Of a DNA stretch of 5,027 nt, positions 1-4,006 are shown in pieces. Origin of the DNA: an uncultured Eubacteriales bacterium (GTDB lineage: Bacteria; Bacillota; Clostridia; UBA1381; UBA9506); the NCBI GenBank assembly GCA_900545185.1, contig UQYH01000140.1, forward strand, positions 1-5,027. Reading direction: 5' to 3'. The notes beneath the pieces were generated by a model. That model saw nothing but the letters and a program-made list of their open reading frames with translations, did no database searches and had not been told where the DNA came from. Each line of letters opens with the position of its first letter. Position 1 is the first letter of the stretch. The translations under genes and the position numbers were made by a program.

Positions 1-2
1 GG

Positions 3-75
3 CAGGGGCAGAAGGACTTGAACCCTCGGCACGCGGTTTTGGAGACCGCTGCTCTACCAACTGAGCTATACCCCT
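3..75 (-). tRNA. tRNA-Trp (anticodon CCA)
   Basis: This transfer RNA reads UGG codons and delivers tryptophan. The minus strand folds into a full cloverleaf of 73 nt: acceptor stem AGGGGTA paired with TGCCCCT (one G-T pair), D arm GCTC/GAGC, anticodon stem GCGGT/ACCGC with loop CTCCAAA, and T arm GAGGG/CCTTC with loop TTCAAGT. The anticodon CCA lies at 40-42 and the discriminator base is G at position 3. The next two bases (2-1) are CC, so a genomically encoded CCA tail is possible, but its last base is outside the window. In many bacteria tRNA-Trp sits just upstream of secE-nusG; that gene order would lie off the left edge and is only a prediction. Confidence 0.97.
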
Positions 76-101
76 ATCTATGCAATTTTAAGTACTTATC
101 T

Positions 102-130
102 ATTATACATGGTAAAAATAGATTTGTCAA
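102..130 (-). promoter_or_regulatory. Consensus sigma-A promoter of tRNA-Trp
   Basis: On the minus strand a perfect TTGACA (-35, 125-130) is followed after exactly 17 nt by a perfect TATAAT (-10, 102-107). Transcription would begin near position 95, about 20 nt before the tRNA 5' end at 75. Both hexamers match the vegetative consensus completely, as expected for a strongly expressed stable RNA gene. No other gene lies between the promoter and the tRNA. Confidence 0.88.
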
Positions 131-171
131 GACTTTATTCCAAAAAAGTGTAAAAACCTGTGTTAAAATTT

Positions 172-224
172 GTGCCCGAAACAAACGGGATTTTGTCGTC
201 CTGCAAGCCGTTTATTTCGGGCAC
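172..224. terminator. Long nested hairpin, likely terminator after the glycosidase gene
   Basis: The arms GTGCCCGAAA (172-181) and TTTCGGGCAC (215-224) pair perfectly over 10 bp. Inside them AAACGG (183-188) pairs with CCGTTT (208-213), so the structure is a long, two-step stem. It starts 37 bp past the stop codon of the glycosidase-like gene. On the minus strand it is followed by AAATTTTAACAC, a modest U-tract. On the plus strand it is followed by GGTATTTTTTATAATTT, which is better. A bidirectional terminator is the simplest reading, and it would also keep the upstream transcript out of the tRNA promoter. Confidence 0.55.
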
Positions 225-260
225 GGTATTTTTTATAATTTCACTCTTATAAGCCGCATA

Positions 261-2336
261 CTACTTCGCAAGGCTTTTACGATACTCCGGCAGGCTGAAA
301 TTAAGCACAGATGTAATCTGACGCATTTTCCAGTCCAAATGCCATGCATCCGTCATATAGTGCATGCTCGGCTCCCAGCCCAGACGCGAATCAGCCTCAA
401 CAAGCGGCATGGTATCCGCCGCATTTTGCATTTCATCACGCAGCAGCTTTTCTATGCTGTCCAAAAGCTCGGCCAGCTTGGTTTTATCCGTTTCGGCAAA
501 CAGCCTTGTTTTTAAAACATACAGCTGCTTAGCATGCAGACCCGTTTGTGTGGAATTACGCATAAACGTACCCAGCCGAATCAGATTTTCCAGCTTTTCG
601 TTCGGATTCACTATGCTTTCTAGCTTGGAAAGTCCCTCGTTCAGTAAACGCAGCATCGTTTGAATCGAAACAATTTCATCACCGATACGAACACTCAAAA
701 GCGAGTCGCGCGCGTCAATGGCGGTAATATAGTTCGGATTACAAATGCGGTTGCCGAACATAGCCTTATCATCCGAAGGGATTTTCGGCGCGGCATCAAC
801 CGCCAGCGGATATGACGGGCCGACACGGAAAGCGCCGTATTGATCGGCATTGGTCGGTGTGTAATGACGGATAGCCTCGCTCCAATCGTTTAAGGCCGAT
901 GTGACGGTTGTCAGGTTCTCTGCACCAAATTCAGAACCCAAAATCCGCGCAAGCACCGCCTCCATATCCTCTCTCGGCTCCCAAAAACACCATTTGGAAA
1001 GCTTACTGATAAACGAAGGATAAAAACCGTAGTGGTGCGTTTCCATAATACCGCAAAGGCCCCATTCGTCGTGCGCTTTTTGCATGCCCTTGTAGCGGCG
1101 CATCCACTGCTGCGGCATCGGCTCGTAGGGAATAGTACCGAAATCCCAGGTCAAGCCACCGGTGTTGGTCATGGAATATAAACGAATCCCGCGTTTTTTA
1201 GCTGCCACGGCTTCGCTTTCAAAATAGCGTCCCGGCCCTTCAAACGAAAGGGTGTAATCGGCACAATGCACCGTACTGCTGCCGATTTTACGCGGCTCAA
1301 ACATTTCAAACGTTGCTTGCAGGCTAATATCCGTCGGCAGACTTTCAATCAGCTTAACGCGCGCTTCCTCCGGGTGATAGCCCCAGTTATATGTCCAAAA
1401 AACAACATCGGCATTGGGGTTATATTTGCGTACCTTGCTTTTAACCATGTTCAGCCAAATGGGGTAATCCTCGCAAGGATACCAGCCGGAGCTGACCTTG
1501 CCGCTGGGGATGCCGTCAACCGCCGTTTCGTAATAATGTCCCTTGGCCACATGCGGATCACGGCTGGGGAACTCGACCGACTCGCCAACCAGGGTCACGC
1601 CGGCCAGGCCGGGGCACTCACGGAAGAGCTTGCCGTAATTGTTTTCGTAATATGCATCCGCTTCCGGCGATTCCGGGCTCACATCGCTGATTAAATAGCT
1701 GTAGGCATACACATCCAGCCCGTATTGGGCCGCGCGGCGAATGAGCTCGTTAAAATCCAAATAACCGCTCGGTGTTTTGTTCACATCCTCCGTAAAGACC
1801 AGGATGGCATCACGTCCCTCGTGTGCAACACGAGCCAAATACTCATCCGGAAACTCATCCAGCCCATAGGCCGAATGGATCATCTGCGGTGAAAACAGCG
1901 GCTTTTTCCACACACGGCCGCAAGAAACAACGGGCGCCTTTGCAAAGGTCATCACGTCTTCAAGATAGTAAACACCCTGCGCCGCACCGCGGCTGTCGTG
2001 GCCGTAAACATGAATCCCCTGTTCATCCGTCACCACCATAAAACCGCGGTATGCCGCCGCTTCACCCAGCTCAAACGCAAAGTCCGAAGCAAGCGATACG
2101 GTCACCTGTGCCGCCGTTTTTTCTTGTGTTACCCGTGCCGAAACACCCATGGAAATACGCAAAAAATCAGCCAAGTCCGCAGCCGCTGTTTGAATCACCT
2201 CGTCGCCGATGGCGCAAATCGTCATGCCATCACGCAGTTCAAATTCGTCTGCCTGCGGCTTGCGGCCGCTGTCTCTAAGATTCGGCTCGTGCACGACCAA
2301 AAGCCGTTTTCTGAAATCATAATTTTGTTCTTTCAT
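261..2336 (-). CDS. Cytosolic glycoside hydrolase-like protein with GH20/GH67-type N-terminal domain
   Basis: This complete 691-residue protein is probably a sugar-cleaving enzyme; substrate unknown. Residues 1 to about 135 resemble the alpha/beta domain found before the barrel in GH20 hexosaminidases and GH67 glucuronidases, ending in the typical segment DSRGAAQGVYYLEDV (114-128). Residues about 145-440 alternate strands and helices like a TIM barrel, with strand-end segments VTLVGES (247-253), VVFWTYNWG (311-319), LQATFEMFE (339-347) and GIMETHHYG (429-437). E252 and E432 are possible catalytic acids, by position only. Residues 530-691 are mostly helical, with the tryptophan-rich segment RLGWEPSMHYMTDAWHLDW (651-669). 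No signal peptide or membrane segment is visible, so it should act in the cytoplasm on imported sugars. The start is supported by AAGGAG (2344-2349) 7 nt upstream. It follows sigK on the same strand after a 218-bp gap. I am fairly sure of the hydrolase fold but not of the family. Confidence 0.75.
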   Translation of the reverse strand: MKEQNYDFRKRLLVVHEPNLRDSGRKPQADEFELRDGMTICAIGDEVIQTAAADLADFLRISMGVSARVTQEKTAAQVTVSLASDFAFELGEAAAYRGFMVVTDEQGIHVYGHDSRGAAQGVYYLEDVMTFAKAPVVSCGRVWKKPLFSPQMIHSAYGLDEFPDEYLARVAHEGRDAILVFTEDVNKTPSGYLDFNELIRRAAQYGLDVYAYSYLISDVSPESPEADAYYENNYGKLFRECPGLAGVTLVGESVEFPSRDPHVAKGHYYETAVDGIPSGKVSSGWYPCEDYPIWLNMVKSKVRKYNPNADVVFWTYNWGYHPEEARVKLIESLPTDISLQATFEMFEPRKIGSSTVHCADYTLSFEGPGRYFESEAVAAKKRGIRLYSMTNTGGLTWDFGTIPYEPMPQQWMRRYKGMQKAHDEWGLCGIMETHHYGFYPSFISKLSKWCFWEPREDMEAVLARILGSEFGAENLTTVTSALNDWSEAIRHYTPTNADQYGAFRVGPSYPLAVDAAPKIPSDDKAMFGNRICNPNYITAIDARDSLLSVRIGDEIVSIQTMLRLLNEGLSKLESIVNPNEKLENLIRLGTFMRNSTQTGLHAKQLYVLKTRLFAETDKTKLAELLDSIEKLLRDEMQNAADTMPLVEADSRLGWEPSMHYMTDAWHLDWKMRQITSVLNFSLPEYRKSLAK

Positions 2337-2355
2337 AACAACGCTCCTTATGTAC

Positions 2356-2387
2356 GGGGAGTATCATTCACAGCCCGAATCCTCCCC
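2356..2387 (-). promoter_or_regulatory. Small hairpin in the glycosidase mRNA leader
   Basis: GGGGAG (2387-2382 on the minus strand) can pair with CTCCCC (2361-2356) around a 20-nt loop, ending 6 nt before the ribosome binding site AAGGAG. The 5' arm is itself purine-rich and resembles a ribosome binding site. A second GGGG (2399-2396) lies slightly upstream and could compete for CTCCCC, so alternative pairings are possible. No known riboswitch class is recognisable. The stem is only 6 bp, so chance is a serious alternative. Confidence 0.25.
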
Positions 2388-2450
2388 AAATGCAACCCCA
2401 GTGTATCATACGCATACATAAAAAGCAAGGCTTTCAAAAAAAAATGTCAA

Positions 2451-2464
2451 TTTTCTATAGAAAA
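2451..2464. repeat. Perfect 14-bp palindrome, possible operator
   Basis: TTTTCTATAGAAAA is a perfect palindrome in the gap between sigK and the glycosidase-like gene, about 115 bp before the latter's start codon. It directly adjoins a second dyad (2464-2485), sharing one base. On the minus strand it contains TATAGA, a weak -10-like hexamer. With TTGTAA 16 nt upstream, inside the neighbouring dyad, this would make a poor but possible promoter. A repressor site is an inference from symmetry and position; no regulator gene is visible in the window. Confidence 0.35.
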
Positions 2465-2485
2465 AAGTTGATATTTTACAACTTT
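2464..2485. repeat. Dyad AAAGTTG-N8-CAACTTT, operator or weak sigK terminator
   Basis: Perfect 7-bp arms AAAGTTG (2464-2470) and CAACTTT (2479-2485) flank an 8-bp AT spacer. The 22-bp size and symmetry suit a binding site for a dimeric regulator of the glycosidase-like gene. Alternatively, in the minus-strand transcript the stem is followed by a run of T's, so it may act as a weak intrinsic terminator for sigK, about 70 bp past its stop. A further small hairpin, AGCAC/GTGCT (2490-2510), lies between. The sequence alone does not decide between these readings. Confidence 0.4.
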
Positions 2486-2513
2486 AAACAGCACTTCGCC
2501 CGACCGTGCTTTC

Positions 2514-2542
2514 AATGTATCACAAAAATCAAATATAGTCAA
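2514..2542 (-). promoter_or_regulatory. Candidate sigma-A promoter of the glycosidase-like gene
   Basis: On the minus strand TTGACT (2537-2542, five of six consensus bases) is followed after 17 nt by TACATT (2514-2519, four of six). It begins 12 bp past the sigK stop codon. Initiation would be near 2507, giving a leader of about 170 nt that includes both dyads downstream of the start, as in roadblock-type repression. The match is moderate, and no better promoter with proper spacing was found in this gap. Confidence 0.35.
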
Positions 2543-2554
2543 TACCTTAGCCGT

Positions 2555-3274
2555 TTATGTTGTTTTTCTGAATTTTCGTTCCAGCTTTTGCAGCGCCTTT
2601 TTTTCAATTCTCGATACATAAGAGCGTGAAATTCCCATTTCCTTTGCAATTTTGCGCTGGGTCACGGCCTTGCCGCCCAGGCCGTAGCGCAGCATGATAA
2701 TCGTTTTTTCGCGCTCGGTCAATGCCGTGCCGATGTGCTCATACAGCCGCTTAATATCCATATTCAAATCGGCCTTTTCGGCCACGTCCTCGTCCTCGGC
2801 CGTTAAAATATCCATAAAGGTAATTTCGTTGCCGTCGCTGTCGTGCCCCAGGCATTCGTTCAGCGAAATCTCTTGCTGAAGCTTTTTGCTGGAACGCATG
2901 TACATTAAAATCTCGTTTTCAATGCAGCGCGCGGCATAAGTCGCCAAACGCGTTTTTTTTTCGCCGTTAAACGAATTGACGGCCTTAATCAGCCCCACCG
3001 TACCGATTGAAATTAAATCCTCATGATCGGCAGAGGCCGTTTGCGTATATTTTTTGGCAACATGCGCAACCAGCCGCAAATTATGCTCAATCAAAACATC
3101 GCGTGCCGATTCATCTCCGGCCCAAAAACGTTCCAAACAGTCTGCCTCCTCTTTGGGGGAAAGAGGCTTGGGAAAGGTGTTTGCATTGCCGGAAACATAA
3201 CCGAGTAAAAACTGACCGTAACGAAAAAAACCAATTAACATCAGCCATAAAGACGAAAACATAAGCCGCTCCAT
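2555..3274 (-). CDS. sigK: RNA polymerase sporulation sigma factor SigK (pro-sigma-K)
   Basis: Sigma-K directs RNA polymerase to late sporulation genes (coat and cortex maturation) in the mother cell. The 239-residue protein has an N-terminal hydrophobic pro-sequence (about 1-25, with FSSLWLMLIGFF), as in Bacillus subtilis pro-sigma-K, which is membrane-bound until cut by SpoIVFB. Aligning FLLGYVSGN with the B. subtilis cleavage region suggests a cut near G25/Y26 (inference). Region 2 spans about 57-127: IEHNLRLVAHVAKKY, DLISIGTVGLIKAVNSF, then TYAARCIENEILMYMR, the segment shared by SigE and SigK. Region 4 spans about 183-232, with the helix-turn-helix RKIAKEMGISRSYVSRIEKKAL split as RKIAKEMG (207-214) and SRSYVSRIEKKAL (216-228). 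Region 1.1 is absent, as expected. Met1 is preferred over Met5 because AAGGA (3282-3286) lies 7 nt upstream. The frame is continuous, so no skin-type element splits it. Confidence 0.95.
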   Translation of the reverse strand: MERLMFSSLWLMLIGFFRYGQFLLGYVSGNANTFPKPLSPKEEADCLERFWAGDESARDVLIEHNLRLVAHVAKKYTQTASADHEDLISIGTVGLIKAVNSFNGEKKTRLATYAARCIENEILMYMRSSKKLQQEISLNECLGHDSDGNEITFMDILTAEDEDVAEKADLNMDIKRLYEHIGTALTEREKTIIMLRYGLGGKAVTQRKIAKEMGISRSYVSRIEKKALQKLERKFRKTT

Positions 3275-3391
3275 TCTGCCGTCCTTGTCATGAGCAAGTC
3301 ACAGACATCGGCCGGCGGTCATAAAATTTTGCCTGCCCGACCTTGTTTGAATTGAACGCACAAGGGTATTCGGCAAAGCATTGCTTACCAC

Positions 3392-3400
3392 TATTGTATG
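3392..3400 (-). promoter_or_regulatory. Sporulation-type -10 element upstream of sigK
   Basis: The minus strand reads CATACAATA about 118 bp before the sigK start codon. It fits the sigma-E -10 consensus (CATACAMT, known from B. subtilis) and also the sigma-K -10 pattern CATANNNTA. In B. subtilis sigK is first transcribed by sigma-E and then by sigma-K itself, so a dual match is biologically reasonable. The -35 is not convincing: the best region is around AAGTTTATAC, with imperfect match and spacing, and there is no AC at the usual sigma-K distance. Initiation would fall near 3385. Confidence 0.45.
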
Positions 3401-3431
3401 TGCGCGGCTTGTATAAACTTGCCAGTCCGAT

Positions 3432-3457
3432 AAAAAAATGCTGCCCTTTGCAGGCAG
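3432..3457 (-). terminator. Intrinsic terminator upstream of the sigK promoter
   Basis: On the minus strand CTGCC (3457-3453) pairs with GGCAG (3445-3441) around a 7-nt loop and is followed by CA and seven T's (3438-3432). A short all-but-one GC stem plus U-run is the standard form of an intrinsic terminator. It would stop transcription arriving from the histidine kinase side about 30 bp before the sigK -10 element, separating the two units. The stem is short (5 bp), so efficiency is uncertain. Confidence 0.55.
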
Positions 3458-3595
3458 ACAAACATCTGCACGCGGAGAACAGCACCGTTTACCCGAATCA
3501 ATTGTTAACGCTTTTGTTGGTTGGCTTTTTGAAATTCCGCTAAATCTTGACAGCGGAGGCTATCTTTTTGTGTGCAAATACTTATTATTCAACTG

Positions 3596-3643
3596 GCAAC
3601 TTTTTAGCAGTAGCAACTTTTTTTTAGAAAACTGCTAAAAAGT
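3596..3643. repeat. 13-bp inverted repeat with overlapping direct repeat
   Basis: ACTTTTTAGCAGT (3599-3611) is exactly inverted as ACTGCTAAAAAGT (3631-3643), with a 19-nt loop. Overlapping it, GCAACTTTTT occurs twice in direct orientation (3596-3605 and 3613-3622), with a 17-nt period. Neither strand has a T-run after the stem, so a classic terminator is unlikely. It lies about 50 bp past the end of the transposase remnant, so it may be the terminal or subterminal part of the old insertion sequence. That origin is an inference. Confidence 0.5.
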
Positions 3644-3694
3644 GAAAAAAACATGAAAAATAAAAGAAAATCAAGTCAAACAATTGAGTATGTC

Positions 3695-3977
3695 TTACTT
3701 CTTATTATTCCTGTTCTTCTTAAGCAAGCACTGTTCGGAAACTTTTTTGTTTCCGCGCATACAGCAATAGCACAGACCATGCAGTTCTTTTGATTCTGCA
3801 AAGCTGCGCTCGATTTTTTCTTTACGTCTTGTATTCATATTCCCTGTAACCGTTTCTGTCTGTGGTTACATATACAAGATAATTTCTCTCAGGACAGATA
3901 TACACATCCCAATCGGGGATATATTTAAATTTGTATTTCCCATACTTGCCTTTTGCTGATATCCTCGTCTTTTTCCA
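3695..3977 (-). pseudogene. Degraded IS1182-like transposase, C-terminal remnant
   Basis: Two minus-strand segments in different frames match, from memory of the family, the C-terminal part of IS1182-type DDE transposases. Segment one (open 3977-3822) reads KGKYGKYKFKYIPDWD, then VYICPERNYLVYVTTDRNGY and REYEYKT before a stop; the family's YICP...TT(D/N)R(E)GYREYK block is clear. Segment two (3829-3695), one frame off, reads RRKEKIERSFAESKELHG, then CYCCMRGNKKVSEQCLL and ends NRNNKK-stop, like the family's RRKETIERSFADAKELHG and EQ.LL...N(M/L)KK blocks. The cysteine-rich block normally between these parts is missing (some tens of residues, by recollection), as is the entire N-terminal half with the first catalytic aspartates. 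There is no start codon context. It lies 30 bp past the kinase stop and cannot be functional. Confidence 0.8.
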
Positions 3978-4006
3978 TTACCGACTGTATTTTTAAATCG
4001 TCAAAT

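Larger units (their letters stand above)
3275..3694. other. Gene-poor stretch upstream of sigK
   Basis: I see no convincing gene in these roughly 420 bases. Two open frames of 65-66 codons overlap on opposite strands (3343-3543 plus, 3288-3485 minus), but neither has a good ribosome binding site or a recognisable domain. The stretch does contain many small dyads: CCTTGT/ACAAGG (3341-3346/3360-3365), AAGCA-T-TGCTT (3376-3386), CTGCC/GGCAG (3441-3457), TCCGCT/AGCGGA (3536-3541/3552-3557) and a 13-bp inverted repeat (3599-3643). Next to a transposase remnant, this suggests non-coding ends of a mobile element or a dispersed repeat, plus the sigK promoter region. Confidence 0.5.

Noticed and set aside
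1266..1694. Long plus-strand frames within the glycosidase-like gene, such as 1266-1694.
   Set aside because: They are antisense to a complete, well supported gene with a good ribosome binding site and show no domain of their own.
2445..2450. A perfect TTGACA on the minus strand before the glycosidase-like gene.
   Set aside because: No -10-like hexamer lies 16-19 nt downstream; the nearest good one (TATGAT, 2405-2410) is 34 nt away.
3343..3543. A 66-codon plus-strand frame and an overlapping 65-codon minus-strand frame (3288-3485).
   Set aside because: They overlap antisense to each other, lack ribosome binding sites and recognisable domains, and cover the likely sigK promoter and a terminator.
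3547..3552. A plus-strand TTGACA in the gap upstream of sigK.
   Set aside because: There is no suitable -10 at 16-18 nt and no plus-strand gene downstream; it lies inside the loop and arm of a small dyad.
3653..3793. A 46-codon plus-strand frame (MKNKRKSSQTIEYVLLL...) resembling a small AgrD-like signalling peptide precursor next to a sensor kinase.
   Set aside because: It has no cysteine for a thiolactone, no good ribosome binding site and no AgrB partner, and it lies exactly antisense to the transposase remnant, which explains its composition.
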